Shown piece by piece: positions 7,991 through 19,900 of a DNA stretch of 64,000 bases (position 1 is its first letter; every line of letters begins with the position of its first letter). Below the pieces are notes generated by a model, which saw only the letters and a list, made by a program, of their open reading frames with translations, was not told where the DNA came from and did not search any database. The DNA comes from Paenibacillus sp. YN15. Lineage in GTDB: Bacteria; Bacillota; Bacilli; Paenibacillales; NBRC-103111. The stretch is taken from NCBI RefSeq assembly GCF_003285005.1, contig NZ_QMFA01000001.1:186001-250000 (forward strand). Reading direction: 5' to 3'. Position numbers and translations under genes: made by a program.

Positions 7991-9480
7991 GGCGGGCGGA
8001 TGAAAAAGTGAAGCCTGTGTTCCGGACGGACCATGTCCGTCTGCAAGCCAAGTATGATGAGGCGGTTGCCGGGCTGTACGGCAACTGCCGTCTGGTGCAC
8101 GGCTACGGGAAGCCGGTTCTGATCGAGGGTGGGGCTTATCCGGGAATCTGGCTGGAATGCGGGCCGCTGGAGAGCACTGTCTTCGCCTTATACGAGCCGG
8201 AGCTGGCCATCCAGAGCCATGAGGTATTCTTCCGGCTGCAGCATGAGGACGGCTATATTCCGTGCACCGTATTGGCAGACCGCCATCTGACGGGTCAAAT
8301 CCAGATGGTGGTTCCCATTGCCGCCACTGCCCTTGAGACGGCTGTGGGCACGGGAGACCGCGCCTTTCTGCAGCGGGCTTACCGGTCATGCGTCCGCTGG
8401 GATTCCTGGCTGTCCCGTTACCGGGATACGGGAGGCGCCGGACTGTGCGAGGCGTTCTGCGAATGGGATACGGGACATGACAACAGTCCCCGGTTCCGGG
8501 GGCTGCCCCGGGACTGTCCCTCCGGGGATGCCCGGCGCTGCCCCGAGGCGAAGGGGCTTCCCTACCTTGCCCCGGATCTGTCCGCCTCGGTTTACGGCGG
8601 CCGGAAGGCGCTGTCCCGGATGGCCGGGCTGCTGGGGCTGCCGGAGGAGGCGGCCCGTTGGGAGCAGCTGGCACAACAGACACGCGCGGCTATTCTGAAG
8701 CATTGCTATGATCCCGGGACCGCCTCCTTTTATGATGTGGACAGCAGCGGGCGTTTTGTGGAGATCTTGGGGGATGTGCTGACCCGTGTCCTGGGAGAGG
8801 GAGTGGCGGATCAGGACATGTTCGAGGAAATATTCCAGCGGCATCTGCTGAATCCGCAGGAGTTTTGGACCCCGTATCCGTTTCCTTCCATATCCGTAAG
8901 CGATCCGGCCTTTGACCGGGCGCTGCCCGATAATTCCTGGGGCGGGGCCGCCCAGGCCTTGACGGCCCTGCGGGCCCCCCGCTGGATGGAGGCATACGGC
9001 AAGTTTGCCCATCTGGCCCATTTGATGAAGCAATGGCTTACTGCCCTTACAGCGGCCCCCGGCTTCAGGCAGCAGCTTAATCCGTGGACGGGGGAATTTT
9101 CCACGACGGAGCATTATTCTCCTTCCATGTGTCTGATGCTGGATTTCGTCTCCCGGCTGTACGGCGTCCGGTTGGCGGAGGACCGGCTGGAATGGAACTG
9201 CCGTTGTCCCGAAGGCGCCGCTTGGTCCCGGTATGGGCTGCCGACGCCTGAAGGCTGGGCGGAATTGACGGTAGACAAAGCGGCAGCCAGCCTGCGCCTG
9301 AACGGCCGGCTGCTGCTGACGGTGCACGGCGAATGCCGCATCACCACCGATTTGGAAGGGAGGTGGCTGGATGCCATAGGCACCCATTTATCGGCCACCG
9401 CAGTGCAGGTCATCGCGCCGGAAGGTCTCCGCCGGGAATTGAAGCTGAGCCCCAATACGGTCTATCACCAATGGGCGTAA
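7984..9480 (+). CDS. (alpha/alpha)6-barrel glycoside hydrolase, GH63/MGH1-like
   Basis: This is a 498-residue soluble protein without a signal peptide. Its pattern fits a six-hairpin glycosidase: CEAFCEWDTGHDNSPRF, an aromatic DLSASVYGGRKALSRMAGLL helix pair, and DNSWGGAAQALTAL near the C-terminal third. It is closest in character to MGH1-like/GH63 or trehalase-like families, but I cannot fix the family or substrate by eye. ATG 7984 overlaps the esterase gene; an in-frame GTG at 8008 behind GGGCGG is an alternative start. It probably hydrolyses the deacetylated sugar brought in by the importer. Confidence 0.7.
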   Translation: MVRRADEKVKPVFRTDHVRLQAKYDEAVAGLYGNCRLVHGYGKPVLIEGGAYPGIWLECGPLESTVFALYEPELAIQSHEVFFRLQHEDGYIPCTVLADRHLTGQIQMVVPIAATALETAVGTGDRAFLQRAYRSCVRWDSWLSRYRDTGGAGLCEAFCEWDTGHDNSPRFRGLPRDCPSGDARRCPEAKGLPYLAPDLSASVYGGRKALSRMAGLLGLPEEAARWEQLAQQTRAAILKHCYDPGTASFYDVDSSGRFVEILGDVLTRVLGEGVADQDMFEEIFQRHLLNPQEFWTPYPFPSISVSDPAFDRALPDNSWGGAAQALTALRAPRWMEAYGKFAHLAHLMKQWLTALTAAPGFRQQLNPWTGEFSTTEHYSPSMCLMLDFVSRLYGVRLAEDRLEWNCRCPEGAAWSRYGLPTPEGWAELTVDKAAASLRLNGRLLLTVHGECRITTDLEGRWLDAIGTHLSATAVQVIAPEGLRRELKLSPNTVYHQWA

Positions 9481-9504
9481 ATCGATCATGAAAGGTGGGA
9501 TAAA

Positions 9505-12500
9505 ATGATATTTCCAAAAAAGCTGCCGGCTCTTGTGGCGCTTGTTCTGCTTTTTTCCGTTCTGATGCCGGTCCGCGTGCTCCATGCCGGTAGTGGAGAA
9601 GAGGAGGGCCAGGGAACGGGGATTCCGGCGGAAAGCTATTATTACTGGTCCTTTGAAGAGGGGGCAGCCGCCGGTTCTCCCGGAATTAATCCGTGGAAAG
9701 GGGAAGCGCTGGTTCCTTGGGAGGGCTACTACAGCACCTCTCTTGCTGTAACCGGTTATGGGGAGCCGCCTGCCGGAGCCCATGGGGAACGGGCTCTCCG
9801 AATGGGCAAAACCCGGGCCGAGTCCACCATGGGCATCAGCATCAGCGATCCTGCGGCAGTGGAGCTGGCCCGTATTCCGGGCCATGTGGTGACGGCCCGG
9901 GTGTATGTGCAGCCGGATTATGCAGCGGAGTCGGGCGTGCTGATGCAGGAGCTGAACCTGCGGGACTGGAGCGCTACCGGCTCTGCGGCGGGGGAGCGGT
10001 ACGCGGTGAAGAGCCTGCTGGAAATCCGGCCGGGATGGAATACGCTTCGCTACCAGGTGCCGGAGGGCAAAGCCGACGCCTGGCCTCTGGGCCGGATTAC
10101 TCTCAATGCCGCCGTTCTGTCCAATGCAGTATCGGCCGCGCAGATTTATCCCCATTTGGACAGCCAGGCCATTGCCGACTTGCTTCTCCTGCTGCGAAAT
10201 GACCTGAGCTTTACCTTTTATGTGGATTCGATCTATATTGGCCCGGCCGCATATGAGCCGCAGCAGGCCGATGAGGCCCCTGTCCACTTCCGGAGCGACG
10301 GGCTGAATTATACCTCTCCGGCCCCCGGGGAGGAGCAGGAGGATTTGCCCGGTCCGGCCGCAAATCCCCATCTGGTGTATGTGTCCGGGTCCGCTGCAAG
10401 CAATGCGGCGGCGGACGGAAGTGAGGCCAATCCCTACCGTACGGTTGGAGCGGCAATAAGGGCGGCCTCGTCGGGGGCGAAAATTATGGTGGGGCCGGGA
10501 ACCTACCGGGAAACCATCCGCCCCAAGGACAGACAGACCATTGAAGGAGCCTCCGGGGTGAAGCCGGTCATAAGCGGCCTGGATGTGGTGGAGGACTGGA
10601 CGCAGGAGCAGGATAGCGGGCTGTATGCGGCTGCTATGGATTGGAGTATGGATACGACGTACCAGACAACCGGCACAAAAGCAACCGGCGGCGGCAATCA
10701 GGTGTTCATCGACGGGCAAATGGCCTATGAAGCCCGGTGGCCCAACGCCGGCGCAGCCGCTCCGCCGGAGGAAGGGGGCTTGTTCCAGTTCCGCCGGGCC
10801 GTATTTGATACCGTGAGTATGAATTACGAGGCCAAAACCGCCACCGTCAAGGACAGCGAATTGGCCGGGCTGAACGGGACCAGCCTGGCGGGGGCCGCCA
10901 TGTGGTACATTTCCGGCCAGAAGTGGAGCTCCCGGCCTGCAACCGTGTTGGACCAGACCGGCCAGACCATGACCATCAGCCTGAACGGAGGGGCGGCCAA
11001 TGCCTCCGAGCAGTATTACCATCCCCGGCCGGGCAACGAATATATTCTGTACGGCCTGAAGGCTTTTCTGGATACGGAGGAGGAGTGGTATTGGGATAAG
11101 GTAGAGCGCAAGCTGTATCTGAAGACCGCTCCGGAAGGCAGGCTTATCGAGTCGAAACGGCGGGACACAGCCGTGGATCTGTCCGGCACCACCGGGGTGA
11201 CGTCAGCGATGCCGCTACGCAGGACGCCGTAATAGACGGAATCCGGGCGGAATATGTGAACCAGGCGGCCAATTTCGATAACGGCTACGTGTACGATAAC
11301 GCCAATAACGGGATTTTGCTTGCAGGCAGAAACAATATTCTGCAGAATTCCGAGCTGGCGTACGCTTCGGGCGGACTGGTAACGCTGCAAGGAGAGAACA
11401 ACCGGTTAATCAACAACTACATTCATGACGCGGATTATACGGGAGGATGGGTGTCGGCCGTCAATCTGGCCGGAACCGGCCATGTTGCCGCCTATAACAC
11501 CATCACCCGGGCGGGCCGGGATTTGGTCAATCTGCGCCAGACCAAGGCAGGGCTGATCGAGCACAATGATATCTCTTATGCCGGGGAGCTTTGCGAGGAC
11601 CTGGGCATGCTGTATACCTATTCGGCAGACGGGGCGGGAACGGAAATCCGCTATAACCGGATTCATGACTCGGATATTGCCAACGGCATTTATCTGGACA
11701 ATAACAGCTCCAATTTTGTGGTGCACCACAATGTGGCCTATAATCTGAAGGCCCGCTCCGGCTTGAAGAACAATGCCTACAGCTCGTTCAACCTGTTCTT
11801 CAACAATACCAATTATAATGAAGCGTCCATGAATATGATCGCCCTGGCCGATTATCCCTTGACTGCCTATGGAACCCGGTATTACAACAATATCCTGGGC
11901 AACAGCTACAGCACCGCCTCCGATATTGCCTGGAGCTCCAATATCGTAATGGGCAGCAATCAGGCAGACTCCATTTTCCGCAATCCCGGGGAAGGGGATT
12001 TCCGGCTGAAGGAGGGGACGGCCACCTAGTACGGCGCCGCTTCGGGCAAGCTGCTGGAGGGCATTAACGAAGCCGGTTATATCGGAGCGTATGCATACGA
12101 TCCTGCAACAGGGGCGATTGTCAATGATTTTGCAACGGGGCATAACTTCGCTGCTCCTCCCGCGGAAGCCGCTTATGCGCTGACGCAGACGCCTTACAAG
12201 AATGCAGTAGCCGACGGCGGCTTTGACCGCTCCACTGCTTCCGACAACTATACCTTGGGTGAGCCGTGGACCGTGTATGGCAGCGGGCCGGTCCGCGTGA
12301 AGCGGGATTCCGCCTACTATGTCCGCAATGACGGCTTCGGCGTCCATCTGGCGGGTGCCGGAACCGGAATCAAGCAGACGCTGGGCGATCTCAAGCCGGA
12401 CACGGACTACATCCTGACCGCCAGGGTGCAGAGCGCTCCCGAAGCCGGCACCGCGGCCTCCCTGAACGGAGGGCGGGCCAGAATCGGCGTCACCGTCAGC

Positions 12501-13748
12501 GGAGTGACCTACAGCGCCGAGGCCGAAAGCGCCAAGCTGGTTGTCCGCGCCAACACGGCTGCCCAGATGCCCGAGTGGGTATTGGTCAGCATCCCTTTTC
12601 ATACGGGAGGGGAGACGGCGGCGGAGGTTTTTGCGGAGACGGTGCGGCAGGCCGCCAATGTGGATCATATCGCTGTAACCCTTCCTCTGGCGGAAGGGGA
12701 TGCCAGGGCTTTGCTGGGCGGGGCCATCATGGAAGCGGAGGGGGCGCTTCAGTCGTCTCCCGGTATGCCGCAGGCCATAGCGGACGGTTTCCGCCAGACG
12801 ATTGATGCCTCATGGACCGTCTGGGATGATTCCGCGGCAACCCCCGCCGGGCTGGAGGCCCAACGGGAGCTGCTGGAGGATGCCCTTGAGGTATTCACCC
12901 TGAGAAAAGCGCTGCTGGCTGCTCTGGAGTCGGCAAAGCAGTTAAGCGGAGAAATGATATTCGACGGGGAGGACTATCATTATCCGCCGTCGGCCAAACC
13001 CCCGCTGGATGCGGTAATTGCCGCCAACCAGCTGGTATTGGAGGACAGCCTGGCGGCGCCAGGGGAGCTTTCCGCAGCGGCTGAAGCGGTGGAGGCGGCA
13101 AAGCTTGCCCTTTACAACACAATCGTATTGCCCCCCATCTCGATCTACGCTGCGGCCGATATGCAGCAGATGCTGTTCTCGGGTGAAGGCTGGTCGCGCA
13201 AGGGCTTGGCCGGAGACTACCTGATGGACGGGGAGGGCTTTATGCACTTCCGCTCCAGCACCGGGGAGGGCAATAACCAATGGTCCAAGGGAGCCACCTT
13301 CTACAGCCTCTCCCGGATTGGCAATGAGAGATTTGCATTGGAGATGGATTATCAGCCTGCGCAGGGAGACTGGCCGGCATTTGTGCTGCGGGCCCAGGTT
13401 GCCCAGGAATCCGTCTTCGGCGATAACCAAAGCGAATATCTGGTTGTGTTCCGGGCGCAAGGCGTTGAGCTGCAAAAGTGGATCAACGGCGCGGAGGATG
13501 TTTCCTTCCGGCTGGTGTTCCCTGGGGGAGCCATTGCGCCGGGGCTGAACAGCGTGCAATTGGGTGCGGCCGATGTGGAGCAGAACGGAGAATTTGCGGG
13601 TGTCCGGCTGTTCTTTTATGTCAACGGCACACGGGTTTTTGATCTTGTGGACCGGACTGCAAGCGCTGTGCAGGGAGACGGCTATTTCGGCCTGGCTCTT
13701 TATCCCCCCGCCCAAACGCTGAAGCTCCGGGCGGTGGCGCCCGAATAA
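9505..13748 (+). pseudogene. Secreted right-handed beta-helix protein, broken by a frameshift and a stop
   Basis: Three consecutive reading segments make one protein of about 1414 residues. Segment 1 (9505-11232) has a signal peptide (cleavage near residue 28), a carbohydrate-binding-like region, and the start of a parallel beta-helix (NPYRTVGAAIRAASSGAKI). The frame changes at a G run at 11194-11197; loss of one base there restores TTGDVSDAATQDAVIDGIR in the frame of segment 2 (11256-12029). An in-frame TAG at 12027-12029 then interrupts FRLKEGTAT-YGAASGKLL. Reading through it joins segment 3 (up to 13748), which has FIVAR-like helices and a C-terminal jelly-roll (DUF1080/LamG-like) domain. 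AAAGGTGG precedes ATG 9505. Two independent lesions argue for a true pseudogene rather than one sequencing error. Confidence 0.8.
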
Positions 13749-13760
13749 CAGCTTTGCTTG

Positions 13761-13792
13761 AAGCCGTTCCCTCATTTGGGAGCGGCTTTTTG
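13761..13792 (+). terminator. Rho-independent terminator after the beta-helix pseudogene
   Basis: AAGCCGTTCCC (13761-13771) pairs with GGGAGCGGCTT through one G-T wobble across a 6-nt loop, followed by five T residues. It closes the long sugar operon that starts at 3948. Confidence 0.85.
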
Positions 13793-13814
13793 CGTGTATG
13801 GGGGACGTTTTCGG

Positions 13815-13840
13815 AAAAATCATACAGCCCCACGGTACAA
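13815..13840 (+). promoter_or_regulatory. Upstream motif shared with the GH35 gene (copy 1)
   Basis: This 26-bp sequence contains AAAAATCATACAGCCCC. It shares 21 of 26 bases with 20088-20113 and lies 98 bp before the SLH beta-helix gene. Downstream is a TATAAA-like -10 (about 13871) with no recognisable -35, as expected for an activator-dependent promoter. The nearby AraC-type regulator at 22745 is the candidate binder. Confidence 0.4.
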
Positions 13841-13937
13841 AAATGCCGGAAGCAAACTGGCGCAAGAGGCTATAAACCCGCCAATATAGAGGGGGGGGAT
13901 AGGCATTCAATGAAAGGAAAGGGAGGATGATTTCATA

Positions 13938-16900
13938 ATGGGAAAACCAGTTCGCAAAAGGTTGGCGGCAGCACTCAGCTTTTTGATTCTGGCAAGCGCT
14001 TACAATTTTTCCGTTCCACAGGCTTCCGCCGTGGCGGCAGTCCCGGTCATCGTACAGGCCGCACCGGAGAATGTGCAGCCTGACAGTACAGTCCAATTGA
14101 TCGGGGAAGGTTTGGAGGGCAGTATAGTGGGAATCCGGCGGCTGGAGGACGGAAATGCCGGCGTCAATACTGCCGCCCAGTTGGCATCTCCCAAGACTGA
14201 GCAGAACCTTGCAGCAGGACCGGATATTTATTTGACGCCGCTGTTTACGGATTCTGTCAGCGCTTCGGCTGTGATTCCGGCAGGGCTGGAGTATGGGCAA
14301 TATGCCCTGTATGCGCAAAACCCGGACGGTGCCGTCAGCGCGCCGGTATTTGTAAACAAGACCGATGTTTTCTACGTGTATCCCAATGTATTGAACCTGG
14401 CCAAGTCCCGGGAGGTAACGGTGATCGGACTCAATCTGACCCGGAACAACGGAAGCCTTGCCGCAGACAGCCGGGTTTGGCTGCGGAATAAGGCCACCTC
14501 CGCCATTGCCGAAGCGGCAGTAGCCTCCGCTACCCCCTATGAGGTGGTGTTCCATGTGCCGGAAACGGCGACGGCAGGCCAATATGACGAGGTTTGGGTG
14601 CATAACGGCCATGGCGGCGAATACGGCTGGAGCAAGGCGGACATCAGCCTGGTGAATGTGCCCGGACCTGCCGGCATCTTCGATGTCACGGCTTACGGCG
14701 CGGTCGCGGATGACGGAGCGGATGATACGCAAGCCATCCAAGGGGCCATCGATGCGGCAGCGGCTGCAGGCGGCGGGACGGTCCGTTTGCCTGCCGGCAC
14801 TTTCCATCTGGACAAGGAGCAGGCGCCCCCCGCTCCGGGTCTGGTAAAGCTGATTCCGGAGGCCACCTTTGGCGGAACCCCCTCTTACGGCACGGACCGG
14901 GAATATTTCCGGGCCTTCGATTCCAACAGCGCCACCTTCTACGACTATAACGGCACAGGCTCCGGCCATGTGGGCATCGATTTGGGGGAAGGCGGAGCCC
15001 AGACGGTAACGGCCATCCGCTATTTCCCGCGGCCTTCCACCAATGCGACGATTGACGTGGACATGATCGGAGGCAAATTCCAGGGCTCCAACGACGGTGT
15101 TGCGTATACCGATCTCTACACCATTCCGGCAAAGCCTTCTTTTAGCGGAAATGTGGTGACGGTCAGCAATCCGGCTGCCTTCCGCTACTTGCGGTATATG
15201 CCCGCCGAAGGCAAAAAAGGGTATATTGCCGAGCTTGAATTTTTCACCGGGACGGCCTCCGGTTCTCTGGTTGTTGGCCCCAAGCCTGAAGCGGGCTTGC
15301 AGAAGCTGACCCTTAAGGCCGGTGTTGCCCTGAAGGGGGCAGGGACGGAGAATACCGTCCTGAAGTATCTGGACACAGGCCCTGTAGGCGGCAAGGACAG
15401 CGGGGAAGGCCCGGAGATGATTACCATTGCAGGCTCCGATTCGGGCATCGAGGACATGCGGATCGAAGGCAGCGCCAGCGTGGACAGAGGCATCGTGCTG
15501 AAGGAAGCGCTCCATGATGTGACCATCCGCAATATTGAGCTGCGGACCTGGTATCCCGGTTTGGCGAAAAAGGCCATGTTCGGCGGTATCTGGGGGGACG
15601 GCGGCAATGCCGGCTTCAGCCGGATCGCCATTCTGGACAGCGTGATTGAATCAGGCGGAGCCATCACCCTGAACAAGATGTCCAACAGCCGGATTTCCGG
15701 CAACACCTTCCTGGGCAAAAGCTGGACCCCGGCCAGCTTCGGCAATTCCTACCAGAACCTGTTTACGGACAACCGGATTGACGGCCGGGACGACAACGGC
15801 AAACGCGGCGGCACCCGTGGCTTCAACTTTAATCTGCACCCCCGGTGGGGCAGCTTTAAGCCTACGGCAATGAATTATATCGCCCGCAACGATACCCAGT
15901 ATATCGGCAATGAAACCTCTCCCACCAACGACGGCGAAATTCTGCTGTTCGACGCGCTGGTGGATGTGGATGCGGATTTTACCGGAGACGGCAACAAAAT
16001 CCTTCATTACGGCAACGTCTACGCGGCTGATGCTTCCTCCGCCAGCGTCAAGGGCATGAAGTGGGACGCCAATGTGCTGAAGGACGAGTATGCGCTGATT
16101 GTGGAGGGCAAGGGGCTGGGCCAATACCGCCGGATCACCGGCAATACCGCGGATACGATTACGGTGGACCGGAGCTGGACCATTGTGCCGGATGCCACGT
16201 CCCGCGTGGCGATCAGCCGGTTTTTCTACAAGAATATTGTGACGGACAATACCGCTTCCAACAATAAGGGCAATGACATGCGGATGTATGGGCAGGCCCT
16301 GGGCAACATCTTCGACAACAACCGCTCCGAGCTGGGCAGCGGCGGTTCTCCCACGGCAGGCAACGGGGGAACGGTGATCAACAGCTTTGACCGGAACCTG
16401 ACTACCTTTCACCCGTCCTATTACAATGTGATCAAAAATTCCACCGGCTCCCGGGCATACATTGCCTTTGGCGGCGGACTGCGGATTGACTCGCCCCGCT
16501 CCGTGGCGGCAATGGGCAATGTGATTGCGGACAACAGTGTCCGGTCCCTGTATATAGAGTCGGGGGGCTATAGCTTTTTCCCGGCGCCCAAGGGGAATAT
16601 CCGGTATAACGTGATGGAGCATAATACGGCCCAGACCCAGCTGAAGCTGGACAGTCCCGTGGCGGCCAACACTATCGTGCGGGATAACAGCCTGCCCGGA
16701 GATACGCCGGAAAATCGCTACTACGACTTCGGCACAGGCACGGTTATCATCGAAAACGGCGCCCGCATGACTGTCCAACGGCCAACGCCGCCTGCGCCGC
16801 CGGAGATTCCCGGAGACGGGCCTATGCCCAATCCGCCGGGCAACAAGATGGTGCTGCAAGAGGGGATGAACGGATATGACGGAGCGGCGGATGCCAGCCT

Positions 16901-19900
16901 CATGTCCCACTGGCAGGGAGTCGGCAACAATAACGGCGCTTACGGGGAGTTTGAGATGGCCCGGTACAACGGCACCGGCACGGACGACAAGTATGCCCTG
17001 GTCCGCTTTGACCTGTCGCAGATTCCGGCGGACCGGACCATCACCGGAGCTTTTATTGAGCTGTACCATACCCAAACCCGGTCCTCCTCGGAAAATTTCA
17101 AAACGGTGGATGTGCACCGGATCACCAGTCCCTGGGAGGAGGGGAACGGGTACGGCGGCGGCACCAGCATTGACGGAAACGCCGTGGGCACTGTAGTGGA
17201 CGGGGAAGTGATCACCGGTGTCAGCCTGAATACGAAGCCCGATTGGGAGACCGGTCCGGAAACGGCCCTGGACCATGTGGTCACCTCCTATGTGCCGGGC
17301 AGATGGTATCACTTCGATGTGACGGCAGCGGCCCAGGAATGGATCGCGCACCCTGAGCTGAACTTCGGGGTGGTGCTGATGGAGGATGTCCCTTCCACGG
17401 CCAACGGGACCAGAACCTTCGCTTCGTCCCAGTATTCCAGCGTTGCCCTCCGTCCCAAGATTACCGTCTTCTACTCCGGCGATCCCATCGCCTTGCCGCC
17501 GGATTCGGTTCCTCCGGGAGATGTATCGGAGCCCACTGTTTCCAACGGGGATGGGAGAGCCCTGCTTACCTGGAAGGACGCCGCGGATTCCGACATTGTG
17601 AAGGTGCGGATTTACAACGGAACGGAAATAGCTGCGGAAGCGGAGCGCGGGGCGCAGAAGGCGGAGGTGGCCGGGCTGGTGAACGGGCAGCCGGTTGAGC
17701 TTCGGCTGGTCAACATGGACGGCTCCGGCAACGAATCTCCCGGTGTGACGGTGCAGGTCTGGCCGCGGACGGACCGGTCCGTCTTCTGGAAGGGCATCAA
17801 TCTCAACGGGGAGGCAGTGGAGATTGAAGGCCAAAGCTGGCAGTCCTACAATGCGGCCAAGGCGGAAGGCTTCACGGCGGCGACGGGAGCCGGAGCAGCG
17901 CCGACAGCGGGGAAAACCGCCAATTTCCCGCTGCCTTTCCTGGATGACTACGACTTGACGCATATGATGAACACGAACCTGAGCGCCTCGAAGCAAACCC
18001 TGAAGCTGGAGCAGACGGTAACCGATGGCACTTACCGGGTATACCTCTGGTTTATGGAGCCCTCCGCCGACCGCAACCGCTCCTTCCATATCAATGTGGA
18101 GGGCAGCCGGGCAGCCACCATGGTTGGCAGCGAGCTGCGGAACCATACGGTAAGGTATGGCCCGTATGACACTTTTGTCAAAGACGGCAAGCTGACAGTG
18201 GAGCTGCTGAATGTGAAGGGGGACCCGATGCTCCAGGGCATCGAGATCTACAAGGATTATTACTCCGCGGTCACACTGAAGGATTTGCGGGTGGGGGAGA
18301 CGACGGTCACCGGCTTCGTATACGAGCCGGGCGACTATACGGTATTCCTGCCTTATGGTACTGTGGCGGCGCCGGAAGTGACGGCGGAAGCCTTCGATCC
18401 TTCCGCGGCGGTCACTGTGACTCAGGCGGTATATGCTCCGGGCACGGCGGTGGTTACCGTTGTGTCTGCTGACCAGGCGCAATCCGTTCAGTATCAGATT
18501 TTCTTCCGATGGGAAGAGCCCGGCGGCAATGCGGATTTGCAGCGGCTGATGGCGGGCGGGTCCACAGTGCCGGATTTTTCGCCGGAGGTAACGGTCTATA
18601 ATGTTGCGCTTCCCTACGGCACTCCCGCCGCTCCCCAGGTCACGGCTGTGCCGTTGGACCAGCGGTCACAGGTGGATATCGTGCAAGCCGATGGGCCAGG
18701 CGGTACAGCCATCGTGACTGTCACAGCCCACGGCGGTGCAGTGAAGGTTTATGAGATCCGCTTCTATCTGGAGGCTCCTCCCACTCCGTCACCCAATCCC
18801 GGTGACACCGGCAATACCGATAATACCGGCTATAACGGCAGTACCGGCAGCATCAGCCATGAGCTGGGAACCGTTGCAGCATCCGGTGATACTACTGTAC
18901 TGACAGTATCATCTGCGAAGCTCAACAGTCTTGTCGGCACTGGGGAACAAGACATTGTCATCGATGTAAGCACTATGGGGCAAACCTCTGCCAAGGCAGT
19001 GGACATTCCGGCGAAAGCCTTGTCCGAGCTGCAAAAGGCGGGCAAAGCATTGGTAATTCAATCCGGCGACGCGCGTCTTTTGCTGCCCCCCGGCTCGTTC
19101 CAGCTGGACGGAATTACGGACAATATCCGCGTGGTCATTGCCAACAACGGTGAGGCTAAGGGAACGCAGGCCGGACTGGCAGCGCTCAGCCCTATGTTCA
19201 GCTTCTCCGTTAAAGCAGGAGACCGGGATGTGAAGCTGGATCAGCCGTTAGAGGCAACGGTCAAGCTTCGGGAAACAAGCGATTGGCGCAAGGCAGGCAT
19301 ATACGCGTACAACATAACCAACGGAAAGTGGGAGTACGCAGGCGGCAAGGTCAACAAGGAGAAAACGATGATTGCCTTCAAGATCACAGAATCGGCCCAG
19401 GCGTCCTATGCGGCTTTTGTCTACAACCGGAGCTTTGCCGATGTTCCCGCGGCCCATTGGGCAAAGGACATCATCCAGGTAATGGCGGCGAGACATATGC
19501 TGGACGGTGTAACGGAGACGGATTTCTCCCCGGAGGCAAATGTGACACGGGCGGAATTTGCAGCTATGGCAGTACGGCTGCTGGGCTCGCCGACAATGGT
19601 TTATACCGGAGGTTATGCGGATGTGGACCCAGGCGCCTGGTACGCAAACATCATCGCCGCATCCGTTCGGGAGGGCATTCTGGAGGGATCGGCGGAAGGC
19701 ATTCGTCCGTTGGATCAAATTACCCGCCAGGAGATGGCAGTTATTGTAATGAGAGTATACAAGAAGATAGCGAATTCCCCCAACGGCAGTCAGGCTGGCG
19801 GCATCCCATTTGCGGATAATGGGGAGATTGCCTCTTGGGCCAGAGATGCGGTGGCCGAAGCGCAGCGGACCGGATTGATCAACGGCCAGCCGGGCAACCG

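Noticed and set aside
15651-18482. 943-residue minus-strand open frame inside the SLH beta-helix gene
   Set aside because: High GC and codon bias of the plus-strand gene leave the opposite frame open; no domain pattern is visible.
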